Shown here one piece after another: positions 8,242-15,638 of a stretch of DNA of 64,000 nucleotides. A program made the translations under genes and the position numbers. How positions within the stretch are numbered: position 1 is the first letter of the stretch; the number at the start of each line of letters is the position of its first letter. This DNA is from an uncultured Christensenella sp. GTDB taxonomy: Bacteria; Bacillota; Clostridia; Christensenellales; Borkfalkiaceae. A model generated the notes under the pieces. It had not been told where the DNA came from, searched no databases, and worked only from the letters and a program-made list of their open reading frames with translations. The stretch spans positions 62,001 to 126,000 of the forward strand of contig CAJTLF010000003.1 in NCBI GenBank assembly GCA_910577555.1, read 5' to 3'.

Positions 8242-9468
8242 TTATATAGCCCAATTTCCGTTTTTGAAAATGCTTACGCGTTTACCGTCCTTGGTTACGC
8301 CAACGATAGACATATCCTTGCTACCTATCATAAAATCGACGTGAATCATCGAACTGTTTACGCCGTGTTTTTCACACTCTTCAACCGTATAATTCTCGTA
8401 ATTTTCAAGACAGTTGTTAAACCCCCTGCCCAAAGCCAGATGACAGCTTGCGTTTTCGTCAAACAGCGTGTTATAGAAAAGTATACCCGTATTGTTTATG
8501 GGCGAAGAATATGCAATCAACGCAACTTCCCCGAGATACGCCGCGCCTTCGTCCATAGAAATCATTTTTTCCAGAAGCTCCTGATTCTTTTCGGCGTAAA
8601 CCTCCACGGCTTTGCCGTTTTCAAACCTTATCCAGAAATTTTCGATAAGCTTTCCCTGATAGGAAAGCGGTTTGGTTGCAACTACTTTACCTTCCGCTAC
8701 GCCGCGCCTGGGCGTAGTGAAAACTTCTTCGCTGGGGATATTGGGGTTATAATAAATGTTACTTCCGAGCGCATACTCGCCGCCACCCAAAAAGATACCG
8801 TCGGGATTGAGTCCCACCGTGAAATCGGTGCCGTTCGCACTCTTGTATTCGAGCTTTTCGAACTTATAACCGTTTAATACTGCGCAATGCTTGGCAAGAT
8901 TTTCGTTGTGAATCTCCCACGCCTTTATGGGGTCGTCGTCAACGCGCGAACACAGCAAAATATCTTCCCAAAGCTTTTCAACAGCCGCGTCCGCGGGCAA
9001 ATCGGGATAAATCTTGTTAGCCCACGCCTTACCCGGCACGGCGGCTATACACCACTGGTACTTGTTTTCTATCGCGTCGCGGTAGGGCTTTATGAAAGGG
9101 AAACGCGCCTGATTGGCTTTGGCTATTTTTTCGCTGTCCGTACCCTGTAAGCCGTCGGGGTCGTCACTGTCAAGCCAGAGCATACAGGAAAGTTTTTCAA
9201 CCTTTCTTTCCCACTCTGCTTTTTCCACAGCGGTAAATTCCGACATGGTTTCAAGCGTTCTGTAATCGTAATGAATTTTGGTAACGGGCATATACGACCA
9301 CTCTACTTTTACCCGTTCCGCACCACACTTGTAACATTCTTCGACGCAAGTTGCAACGAAATCGGGTTGGTCAAGGTCGCAACGGATTATTACTTCCTGC
9401 CCTTTCTGCACGTTTAAGCCGCACTTGACTATAAGTTCGGCGTATTTTTGTAATCTCTTTTTATCCAT
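8242..9468 (-). CDS. M29 family metallo-aminopeptidase
   Basis: 408 residues, the normal length for M29 (AmpS/PepS/aminopeptidase T). The N-terminal half has the characteristic opening KYAELIVKCGLNVQKG. The metal site is visible in the C-terminal half: Glu in GEVALI, His in ASCHLALGRG, and the His-Asp pair in MIHVDFMIG. The enzyme trims N-terminal residues from cytosolic peptides and may work on peptides imported by the opp system encoded nearby (inference). A TATAAT ends 9 nt before the ATG and there is no Shine-Dalgarno. Confidence 0.93.
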   Translation of the reverse strand: MDKKRLQKYAELIVKCGLNVQKGQEVIIRCDLDQPDFVATCVEECYKCGAERVKVEWSYMPVTKIHYDYRTLETMSEFTAVEKAEWERKVEKLSCMLWLDSDDPDGLQGTDSEKIAKANQARFPFIKPYRDAIENKYQWCIAAVPGKAWANKIYPDLPADAAVEKLWEDILLCSRVDDDPIKAWEIHNENLAKHCAVLNGYKFEKLEYKSANGTDFTVGLNPDGIFLGGGEYALGSNIYYNPNIPSEEVFTTPRRGVAEGKVVATKPLSYQGKLIENFWIRFENGKAVEVYAEKNQELLEKMISMDEGAAYLGEVALIAYSSPINNTGILFYNTLFDENASCHLALGRGFNNCLENYENYTVEECEKHGVNSSMIHVDFMIGSKDMSIVGVTKDGKRVSIFKNGNWAI

Positions 9469-9477
9469 AATACAAGA

Positions 9478-9506
9478 ATTATAGCATTTTTAAGTTATTA
9501 AAGCAA
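9478..9506 (-). promoter_or_regulatory. Extended -10 promoter of the aminopeptidase gene
   Basis: TTGCTT (9501-9506), a 17-nt spacer and TGC-TATAAT (9478-9483) on the minus strand. The predicted start of transcription is 2-4 nt upstream of the ATG. Confidence 0.75.
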
Positions 9507-9561
9507 GAAAAACTATTACTCGCTTTCAAAAATTAAATCTACAGAAACTATTTTACCGCTT

Positions 9562-10072
9562 TTATTTCCTTTTATTTTTTATTATAACTATAGCTATATA
9601 GGCAACAAGCAGCAGTGCGCATGCTTCCATAAGAATACCGTACATCGCGCCAAGCGGAATTTCCGTTCCGAAAAGATAAATCTTAGCGTCGAAGCTTTTC
9701 ATAATACCGTCGATTGCTGCGACGGTATTCCCGCATCCGAAAGGGCATCGAGATAACCGTTCATATAATGGTTGCGGAGTATGCTCACGCCGTAAGTGCC
9801 GGGGAGCATACAGAGCGCGTTGCGCAAGTCTTCGGAAAACTGTGCCAAAGGCATATACGCGCCGCAAATAAGTCCGTACATTGACGACACAAGCGACGAG
9901 ACTGCGGAAAGCCCGCCCTGAAGCTTTCTATGTACACGTTGCGGAGAAAAGTTGCAAACAGCAACAACAGAATGAGCGGATTAAGTAAAGAAATGAAAAA
10001 GGTGAATTTATCTTTAAAATAGCACTTGGTATTGCGCGAAACGAGAGAAATAAATTTTCTGCACTCCCACAT
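9562..10072 (-). pseudogene. Decayed ABC-2 type permease, deleted and frameshifted
   Basis: The 5' part (ATG 10070-10072) encodes about 54 residues that open like an ABC-2 permease: cytoplasmic lead, then FTFFISLLNPLILLLLF and a FLRNVYIESF stretch. The reading then jumps frame into a segment resembling the C-terminal half of such permeases (MYGLICGAYMPLAQF, LPGTYGVSILRN), and again into a final segment ending in a transmembrane helix and KNKRK. The remaining 511 bp is well short of a full gene, so about 150 internal codons look deleted and at least two frameshifts are present. No functional product is expected. Confidence 0.8.
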
Positions 10073-10073
10073 A

Positions 10074-10163
10074 TTATATCTCCTTTAAATCCTTGCCCGT
10101 AACTTTTAAAAAAACTACGTCCATATTGCCCTTCAATACTTCGTAATCTGTGAAAAGTTCGGC
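10074..10163 (-). pseudogene. 3' remnant of an ABC transporter ATPase gene
   Basis: About 30 codons end at TAA 10074-10076, directly in front of the broken permease. They encode NMDVVFLKVTGKDLKEI, which matches the usual C terminus of ATPases paired with ABC-2 permeases (DVFLxLTG). The rest of the gene is gone; sequence upstream is the rnpB terminator. The deletion therefore removed most of a two-gene export system. Confidence 0.65.
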
Positions 10164-10171
10164 AAAGAAAA

Positions 10172-10203
10172 ATCGCCGCAGCGGATTTACGCTGCGGCGA
10201 TTA
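10172..10203 (-). terminator. Terminator of rnpB
   Basis: AATCGCCGCAGCG pairs with CGCTGCGGCGATT across a 6-nt loop, followed on the minus strand by TTTTTCTTT. Confidence 0.85.
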
Positions 10204-10207
10204 TAAC

Positions 10208-10565
10208 AATTTGAGATTAATCTGTAAGCCGAGTTCTGTCGTGTACGGTTATCTATCTAATCCTGCGGTCGCCCGCAAGCTCAAGCGATGTTTACGGCTG
10301 TCGGCAGACGGGCAGCCTTTGCATTTAAGCAAGCCGATAGCCCAATCTTGCATCGGGTGGGGTTTAATTGGCTCCCCTTGTTACCAAAGGGACGGTGAGC
10401 TCTTACCTCGCCATTCCAACCTTACGCAATAAATTGCGCGGTATATTTCTGTTCACTTTCCTTGAAGTCGCCTTCACCTGCCGTTAACAGGCACCCTTGC
10501 CCTGCGATGCTCGGACTTTCCTCACGCCACTTTCGTAGCCCGCAACCGTATGATTAACTCAAACT
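10208..10565 (-). ncRNA. rnpB: RNase P RNA, bacterial type A
   Basis: The minus strand carries the invariant 5' element GAGGAAAGTCCGAGC, the ACAGAA box, the GGTAAGAGCTCACC segment, the late ACGACAGAACTCGGC and terminal CTTACAG. The first and last elements pair to form the catalytic core (P4 region). This is the catalytic RNA that removes 5' leaders from pre-tRNAs. The 5' end is set from the promoter, the 3' end from the terminator; both are accurate to a few bases. Confidence 0.95.
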
Positions 10566-10571
10566 GAAATT

Positions 10572-10600
10572 ATTTTAACATTTTTTTAACGGTAATTCAA
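10572..10600 (-). promoter_or_regulatory. Promoter of rnpB
   Basis: TTGAAT (10595-10600), a 17-nt spacer and TAAAAT (10572-10577) on the minus strand; the start is predicted near 10565. Confidence 0.75.
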
Positions 10601-10618
10601 CTATTTACCCGTTATTAA

Positions 10619-10647
10619 TTGATTTTTACAAATATTTATTTTAAAAT
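10619..10647 (+). promoter_or_regulatory. Promoter of pyk
   Basis: TTGATT (10619-10624), a 17-nt spacer and TAAAAT (10642-10647). The leader is about 20 nt and contains AAGGAG (10664-10669). Confidence 0.75.
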
Positions 10648-10675
10648 ACTGTTTGGAAAAAATAAGGAGCAAATT

Positions 10676-12103
10676 ATGAAAAAGACGAAAATTATCTGCA
10701 CGCTCGGACCTGCAAGCAACGACGAAAAGACTATTTCCGCAATGGTTGATGCGGGAATGAACGTTGCGAGATTGAATTTTTCGCACGGAACGCACGAAGA
10801 ACACGCGCAAAAAATAGCGATGATTAAGAAAGTGCGCGAGCAGAAAAAAATGCCTTTGCCCATTATGTTGGATACGAAAGGCCCTGAATTCAGAATTAAA
10901 ACGTTTAAAGACGGCAAAGTAACGCTAAACGACGGCGACGAGTTCACCTTTACTACCGAAGATATAGTCGGCGACGAAAAGCGCGTCAGCGTTTCGTTTA
11001 AAGGTCTGTGCGAGCAGATGGTTAAGGGTGACAAAATACTCTTAAACAACGGACTTATGATTTTCGAAGTCGTAAAGGTTCAAAAGCCGAACGTAATTTG
11101 TAAGACGCTTGTCGGCGGAACGCTTTCCAACCGTAAGAGTATGTTTTTCCCCGACAAGGAATTAAACCTTACCTACCTTTCGGAGCAGGACAAGGCAGAC
11201 CTTAAGTTCGGCATAGAACAGGGCGTTGACTTCGTTGCCGCGTCCTTCGTTTCGCGTGCGCAGGACGTGACCGATATAAGAGATTATCTCAGAGAATGCG
11301 GTTCTCCCGACGGCGAGATAGAAATTATTGCAAAGATTGAAAGCCGTGCGGGCGTTAAAAATCTTGACGAAATTCTGAAAGTATGCGACGGCATAATGGT
11401 TGCGCGCGGCGACCTTGGCGTTGAAGTTCCTTTCGAAGAATTGCCCAACATACAGAAATCACTCATTAAAGCGTGCAGAATTAACGGCAAACGCAGTATT
11501 ACCGCTACCGAAATGCTCGAATCGATGGTTAAGCAGCCCCGCCCTACCCGTGCGGAGATTTCAGACGTTGCAAACGCCGTTTACGACGGTTCTTCCGCAA
11601 TAATGCTCTCGGGCGAAACAGCCGCGGGAATGTACCCCATACAGGCCGTTAAAGCTATGGCTAAAATTGCCGAACAAGCCGAAGCAAACGTATCTTACAT
11701 TCAGCACATTGCCGAAAAGGATTACAGAATTACCAGACTTTCGGAAGCACTCGCACACTCTGCATGCACCCTGGCGCACGATATCGGCGCAAAGGTTATT
11801 GTAGTCTGCACGAGAACGGGCGGCACGGCGAGAACGGTTTCGAGATTCCGTCCTATGATTGACATTATAGGAATGACGACGGACGAAAGAGCGTACAGAA
11901 AGCTCGCTTTGAGTTGGGGCGTTATACCCGTAATGAGCGAAGAGTTTTACTCCGTTGACGTACTGTTCCACTACGCTAAGCGCGCGGCGATTAAGACGGG
12001 ATTCGTTAAAAAAGGCGACACGATAGTACTTACCGGCGGCACGCCAAACGGCAAGAGCGGCAATTCAAACCTTATCAACGTTGAAACCATTTCCACTACT
12101 TAA
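10676..12103 (+). CDS. pyk: Pyruvate kinase
   Basis: 475 residues, the length of a pyruvate kinase without the extra C-terminal PEP-utiliser domain. It converts phosphoenolpyruvate and ADP to pyruvate and ATP. Visible motifs: KIICTLGPAS at the N terminus, NFSHG, LDTKGPEFR, the active-site signature IIAKIESRAGVKN with the catalytic Lys, then MVARGDLGVE and the C-terminal regulatory domain (VIVVCTRTGGTA). I start it at ATG 10676 because AAGGAG lies 7 nt upstream; an ATG at 10619 lies in the promoter. Monocistronic, with its own promoter and terminator. Confidence 0.97.
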   Translation: MKKTKIICTLGPASNDEKTISAMVDAGMNVARLNFSHGTHEEHAQKIAMIKKVREQKKMPLPIMLDTKGPEFRIKTFKDGKVTLNDGDEFTFTTEDIVGDEKRVSVSFKGLCEQMVKGDKILLNNGLMIFEVVKVQKPNVICKTLVGGTLSNRKSMFFPDKELNLTYLSEQDKADLKFGIEQGVDFVAASFVSRAQDVTDIRDYLRECGSPDGEIEIIAKIESRAGVKNLDEILKVCDGIMVARGDLGVEVPFEELPNIQKSLIKACRINGKRSITATEMLESMVKQPRPTRAEISDVANAVYDGSSAIMLSGETAAGMYPIQAVKAMAKIAEQAEANVSYIQHIAEKDYRITRLSEALAHSACTLAHDIGAKVIVVCTRTGGTARTVSRFRPMIDIIGMTTDERAYRKLALSWGVIPVMSEEFYSVDVLFHYAKRAAIKTGFVKKGDTIVLTGGTPNGKSGNSNLINVETISTT

Positions 12104-12112
12104 TATCAAGAT

Positions 12113-12151
12113 AAAAAAGGCTAATCCGCAGAAATGCGGATTAGCCTTTTT
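12113..12151. terminator. Terminator of pyk, likely bidirectional
   Basis: AAAAAAGGCTAATCCGCA pairs with its exact complement across a GAAA tetraloop, with T7 on the plus strand and A/T runs on the minus strand. It may also end the minus-strand transcript of the small genes at 12.3-13.0 kb. Confidence 0.9.
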
Positions 12152-12282
12152 TTAATAATGTACGCCATTTGGCGTAAAGTTTAAATATAGTATCTTCTTT
12201 TATATACCGTTTCACCATAATACAAGTTCCTTTATTGATATATTGAATATATTTTCAATAATAAATATACAACTCTTCTCTT

Positions 12283-12361
12283 ACTTTTATTGCTTGCTGT
12301 TTTTTGCGTTTTTCAACGCTTCTTCAAGTTCTTTTATCCGTTCATCTTTTTCTGTCATCTC
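12283..12361. repeat. Direct repeat, copy A (3' end of first coiled-coil gene)
   Basis: About 79 bp, roughly 90% identical to 12660-12738. It encodes the shared C-terminal segment MTEKDERIKELEE through SKQ, and the similarity continues past the stop codons, so the two genes probably arose by tandem duplication. Confidence 0.8.
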
Positions 12362-12649
12362 CTTTTCTAATTCTTCTGCTTTCTTAACTTTTTCGTCTTT
12401 CAACGCTTCTTCCTTTTCTAATTTTTCAATCTTATAATTGTAATAAGCCAAACCAATAATATACAAAACGATACCGAATATCGCTAAACCGATTTGCAAT
12501 AATCCTACCCACCAAACTTGTGGAATTTTCACAATAAATACTATCGCAATTATTATGAGTATTACCGCAGTAATAGGCAGACCGTGTAGCAATCTTTTGT
12601 AACTTCTATAATCTTGAGATAACGTTTTGATTTTTCTCAATAATTTCAC
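12287..12649 (-). CDS. Small membrane protein with C-terminal coiled coil, 120 residues
   Basis: No known family recognised. Start is GTG 12647-12649, preceded by a G-rich stretch. A basic N terminus (1-25) is followed by two hydrophobic helices (about 28-48 and 50-75) and then a highly charged helix (76-120) rich in E and K with heptad-like spacing (KLEKEEAL, ELEKEMTEKDERIKELEEAL). This suggests a membrane-anchored coiled coil. The neighbouring gene encodes a relative with the same layout and an almost identical C terminus. Composition is far more AT-rich than the surrounding genes, which hints at acquisition by transfer. Confidence 0.6.
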   Translation of the reverse strand: MKLLRKIKTLSQDYRSYKRLLHGLPITAVILIIIAIVFIVKIPQVWWVGLLQIGLAIFGIVLYIIGLAYYNYKIEKLEKEEALKDEKVKKAEELEKEMTEKDERIKELEEALKNAKNSKQ

Positions 12650-12659
12650 CCCCCCTTAT

Positions 12660-12738
12660 ACTTTTATTGCTTGCTGTTTTTTGATTTTTTAAGTTCTTCT
12701 TCAAGTTCTTTTATCCGTTCATCTTTTTCTGTCATCTC
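12660..12738. repeat. Direct repeat, copy B (3' end of second coiled-coil gene)
   Basis: Partner of 12283-12361 at a distance of 377 bp. Identity is highest over the region encoding the coiled coil and just beyond the stop codon. Confidence 0.8.
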
Positions 12739-13016
12739 TTTTTTCTCTTTTTCCAATTCCTTTAGCTTTTCTTTTTTCAGCGCTTCTTCTTTTTCTAATT
12801 TTTTTATATAATTATTTATGGATATCAATATAATTATATATAAAAATATTAATAAGAACACTAAACCGATTAATATCAGTCCTAATGACAAATCATTAGG
12901 TTTTTCAACCATATCTATTATCGCGAATATAAAGAGCATAACCGATGTAATCGGAAAAATGAGTAAACCTATTTTTTTACTTTATAATATTCTGCTAAGT
13001 TTTTATATTTTTTCAT
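12664..13016 (-). pseudogene. Membrane/coiled-coil protein gene interrupted by a frameshift at an A7 run
   Basis: ATG 13014-13016 opens a frame of 15 codons (MKKYKNLAEYYKVKK) that meets TAG at 12969-12971 straight after an A7 run. Shifting by -1 at that run gives a continuous frame: KKIGLLIFPITSVMLF, a second helix, then the charged coiled coil ending SKNSKQ at 12664. The joined product (~117 residues) aligns end to end with the neighbouring 120-residue paralogue, including the NLAEYYK/TLSQDYR region. So this is one gene whose frame is broken by a 1-base loss, or one read through ribosomal or polymerase slippage, or a sequencing error. A downstream ATG at 12939 would give only a 91-residue product starting mid-membrane. 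Confidence 0.7.
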
Positions 13017-13053
13017 TAAATAATCCCTTAAAATTTTACTTAATTTAAATAAA

Positions 13054-13091
13054 CAAAAAAGCGCAACGAAAAAATACGTTTCATTTGCGCT
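13054..13091 (-). terminator. Possible hairpin/terminator upstream of the small membrane genes
   Basis: AGCGCAA pairs with TTGCGCT, with an inner AACG/CGTT stem, followed on the minus strand by TTTTTTG. It could end a short upstream transcript or act in the leader of the interrupted gene. Confidence 0.4.
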
Positions 13092-13347
13092 AAAAAACTA
13101 AAATAACCATCGGAGTATACCCCCATTATTAAATCTTACAATAACTACAACTTCTTTCTGTTTTAACTCACTCCATTTTACGTGAACTTGTTACTGCTTA
13201 AATATTACCATAATTTGGTAATATTGTCAATATCAATTTAAAAAATATATTTTAGTTTACTTCACAAGAAAATTCTCAAACACAACACACACAATTCAAT
13301 CTTTGCTGAAATCTCTTAATCGTAAAAACGCATCATTAGCCTAAAAA
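13092..13347. other. AT-rich non-coding gap with a palindrome
   Basis: No supported gene. A 30-codon minus-strand open stretch (13098-13190) encodes ELKQKEVVVIVRFNNGG but has no start codon, so at most it is a gene remnant. A 10-bp inverted repeat (AATATTACCA, 5-nt gap, TGGTAATATT) lies at 13201-13225 and looks like an operator or small hairpin. The base composition matches the small AT-rich genes next to it. Confidence 0.5.
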
Positions 13348-13375
13348 CACCCCCGCTATATGCGGGGGTTTATAA
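13348..13375 (-). terminator. Terminator of the DUF975 gene
   Basis: CCCCCGC pairs with GCGGGGG across a 5-nt loop just after the stop codon; the minus strand continues TGTTTTTAG. Confidence 0.85.
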
Positions 13376-13381
13376 ATTTAA

Positions 13382-14074
13382 TCAGAAAGTGCTGTCGGTG
13401 TTTATACCGCTGTTATCGAACGGGTCGGAAGGTTTGGCTCCGTTATATGCGTTATCGGAATTATCGCCGTTAAAGTTCCGGCCCGAAGGTTCGGAGTATC
13501 TTTCGGCAATAAGGCTCTGATAAAACGCCGCCGTTGCGGAATAATGATAGGGCAATACCCAGAACGAAAGTATTCCGAAAGTAAGAACGCTCAACAGATA
13601 CCAGCCGATAAACGAGAAATCAAGGCAGAAAAGTCTCCATTTATTGCCGCGCATCATATCTATTGAAGCTTTGCGGGCAGCGTCGGGCGCAATCGACGGA
13701 TTATCGTACATAATGAAGTAGCTCATTCTGTACGAGTACGCCGCAACAATGCCGGGGATAATAAAAAGCAACGACCAAAGCGCGGTGAAAATGGTATTAA
13801 GCAGATAGAGCAACATCGTGTTTATAAAGTTATAGAAACCCTGAAACAACTGCTCTATCGCAATATTCTTGCGCCTGATTACGTTTAACGCTATGGAGTT
13901 TACACCGTAAGTCAACGGTCCGCCAAGAACTAACGCCGCAACCGAACCCGCAATAGGCACTACGTTGAGCGCGCCGACGACAAGCGCATAAATGAGCGCA
14001 ATGAGCGCGAAGGTATTCCAAATGCCCGAAAGTTTTTGATACGCGTCGTATCTGAAATCTCTTGCTTTTAACAT
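13382..14074 (-). CDS. DUF975 family membrane protein
   Basis: 230 residues. It opens like DUF975 proteins (MLKARDFRYDAYQKLSGIWN) and has five or six hydrophobic helices between residues 20 and 175, with the family's GGPLTYGV and IIPGIVAAYSYRM motifs. The C-terminal 45 residues are polar, rich in N, D, S and G, and probably disordered. DUF975 proteins are membrane proteins of unknown function common in Firmicutes. It has its own terminator and a gap to the upstream terminator, so it is probably transcribed alone. Confidence 0.8.
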   Translation of the reverse strand: MLKARDFRYDAYQKLSGIWNTFALIALIYALVVGALNVVPIAGSVAALVLGGPLTYGVNSIALNVIRRKNIAIEQLFQGFYNFINTMLLYLLNTIFTALWSLLFIIPGIVAAYSYRMSYFIMYDNPSIAPDAARKASIDMMRGNKWRLFCLDFSFIGWYLLSVLTFGILSFWVLPYHYSATAAFYQSLIAERYSEPSGRNFNGDNSDNAYNGAKPSDPFDNSGINTDSTF

Positions 14075-14122
14075 AATTCTCTCTCCGAAATTATTATATT
14101 ATTAAATCCGACAAAAGTAAAC

Positions 14123-14155
14123 AAAAATCCCGCAATTTTTTTGCGGGATTTTTTA
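14123..14155 (-). terminator. Terminator of the opp operon
   Basis: AAAATCCCGCAA pairs with TTGCGGGATTTT, T/A runs on both sides; it lies directly behind the stop of the last operon gene (14156). Confidence 0.85.
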
Positions 14156-14404
14156 TTAGCTGAGCCAAAGATAAGCAAGACCGGCAAGCAAACCGAAAAC
14201 TAAGATTGCGCCCAAAACGAACGGCGCCACGGCAAGAAACATTCCCCTTACCATAGCCCAGTATTCTTTTCTGCTGACGCTCTGTTTTTCACGACGCTTA
14301 CCGTGCTTTTTAAGATACGGGTCGTACCATCTGAAACCGTCCAGATTCATATCCGCAAAGGTTGTAGTGGTGTCAAGGTCGTCGTTACGCCTTTTCTTCG
14401 CCAT
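14156..14404 (-). CDS. 82-residue protein with one C-terminal membrane helix, end of opp operon
   Basis: No family recognised. The N-terminal ~50 residues are polar and basic (KKRRNDD near the start, KKHGKRREK at about 32-40), with a hydrophobic helix at about residues 55-80. The start overlaps the 3' end of oppF by 20 nt, which supports translational coupling and a role with the Opp ATPases or membrane complex. The overlap and the terminator right behind it support a real gene. Function unknown. Confidence 0.65.
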   Translation of the reverse strand: MAKKRRNDDLDTTTTFADMNLDGFRWYDPYLKKHGKRREKQSVSRKEYWAMVRGMFLAVAPFVLGAILVFGLLAGLAYLWLS

Positions 14405-15638
14405 CGTTCTCCTTATCTTCTTTTATATCCTTCCCTTCTTCCGTTTGAGCGGGTTCGGGAGTTTCTTCCTTGGGCTTCTTTTTAAACTTGGATTTTACCG
14501 TATCCACGAGTTTTTGGAAACTGAAGTTCTTTAAATTGAATACCTTTTTGGAATTTTCAAGTTCTTCCTGCTTTTCCTGCTCTTCAATCTCGTGCAGACG
14601 GGCAACGCACTGCTCGTTCTCTTCGACGGTATTGTAAAGGTGGCAGGCGCAAAAATGCCCTTCTTCCACTTCCTTGTAAATGGGCGGAACTTTACCGCAT
14701 ATTTCCATGCAATGCTCGCAACGGGTATGGAATTTGCAACCCTTGGGCGGATTCACGGGCGAAGGGATATCGCCTTTAAGCAGAATTCTGTTCATCTTTA
14801 CGTGCGGATTAGGCACGGGAACGGCGGAGAATAACGCTTTGGTATAGGGGTGCAGAGTATTATTGAAAATACTGTCCTTAGGTCCGTATTCGACGAGACT
14901 GCCCAGATACATAACGCCGACTTCGTCGGAAATATGCTTTACGACGGATAAGTCGTGAGATATAAACACGTAAGTTAAGTTAAGTTCTTTCTGCAAATCC
15001 CTTAACATATTGATAATCTGCGCCTGTATGGACACGTCGAGCGCGGAAACGGGTTCGTCGCAAATAACAAGGTCGGGTTTTAAAGCCAACGCGCGGGCGA
15101 TACAGATTCGCTGGCGTTGTCCGCCCGAGAACTCGTGCGGATATCTCTCGAAGTAATGCGGCTGCAAACCGCACATTTTCATTACCTTTAAAATATAATC
15201 CTGATACTCTTCCTTAGGCACTATACCGTGTTCGCGCACGGCTTCGCCTATAATCTCGCCGACAGTAAGACGGGGAGAAAGGCTTGCGTAAGGGTCCTGA
15301 AATATCATTTGCATATTGGGGCGGAGCTTATTGAACTCACGGTTCTTTATTTTCGAAACCTCCTGCCCTTTAAACCAGATTTCGCCGCCCGTCACATCGT
15401 AAAGGCGAAGAACGGTTCTGCCCATAGTCGTCTTGCCGCAACCGCTTTCGCCGACTATGCCGAGAGTTTTACCTTTTTGCAACGAAAAGGAAACGCCGTC
15501 TACCGCTTTTAAAAATTTAGTGGGTTTACCCAGAATATTTTTACTTACGGGAAAATACTGTTTTAAATCCTTGACTTCGAGAAGGGGCGGTTGCTCTGTA
15601 TCAAGCGTTATCGTCTGTTCTTGTCTGACTTCCGACAT
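14385..15638 (-). CDS. oppF: Oligopeptide ABC transporter ATPase OppF
   Basis: 417 residues against a usual ~320-330. ATPase domain at about 15-270: Walker A GESGCGKT, Q-loop IFQDPYASL, signature FSGGQRQR, Walker B VICDEP, and switch His in FISHDLS. The C-terminal oligopeptide-transporter region carries the Cys-rich GCKFHTRCEHCMEICG plus a CAC, the pattern recently linked to an Fe-S cluster in some Dpp ATPases. The last ~80 residues are a charged extension (K/E rich) not found in typical OppF. It overlaps oppD by 38 nt. Confidence 0.93.
   Translation of the reverse strand: MSEVRQEQTITLDTEQPPLLEVKDLKQYFPVSKNILGKPTKFLKAVDGVSFSLQKGKTLGIVGESGCGKTTMGRTVLRLYDVTGGEIWFKGQEVSKIKNREFNKLRPNMQMIFQDPYASLSPRLTVGEIIGEAVREHGIVPKEEYQDYILKVMKMCGLQPHYFERYPHEFSGGQRQRICIARALALKPDLVICDEPVSALDVSIQAQIINMLRDLQKELNLTYVFISHDLSVVKHISDEVGVMYLGSLVEYGPKDSIFNNTLHPYTKALFSAVPVPNPHVKMNRILLKGDIPSPVNPPKGCKFHTRCEHCMEICGKVPPIYKEVEEGHFCACHLYNTVEENEQCVARLHEIEEQEKQEELENSKKVFNLKNFSFQKLVDTVKSKFKKKPKEETPEPAQTEEGKDIKEDKENDGEEKA

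Noticed and set aside
10619..10675. Upstream ATG for pyk
   Set aside because: The bases form the promoter and Shine-Dalgarno; the pyruvate kinase family begins at MKKTKIICTLG.
12664..12939. Independent 91-residue gene starting at 12939
   Set aside because: The start falls within a membrane helix; similarity to the paralogue extends upstream through the A7 frameshift.
13098..13190. 30-codon minus-strand open stretch
   Set aside because: No start codon and no ribosome site; at best a remnant.
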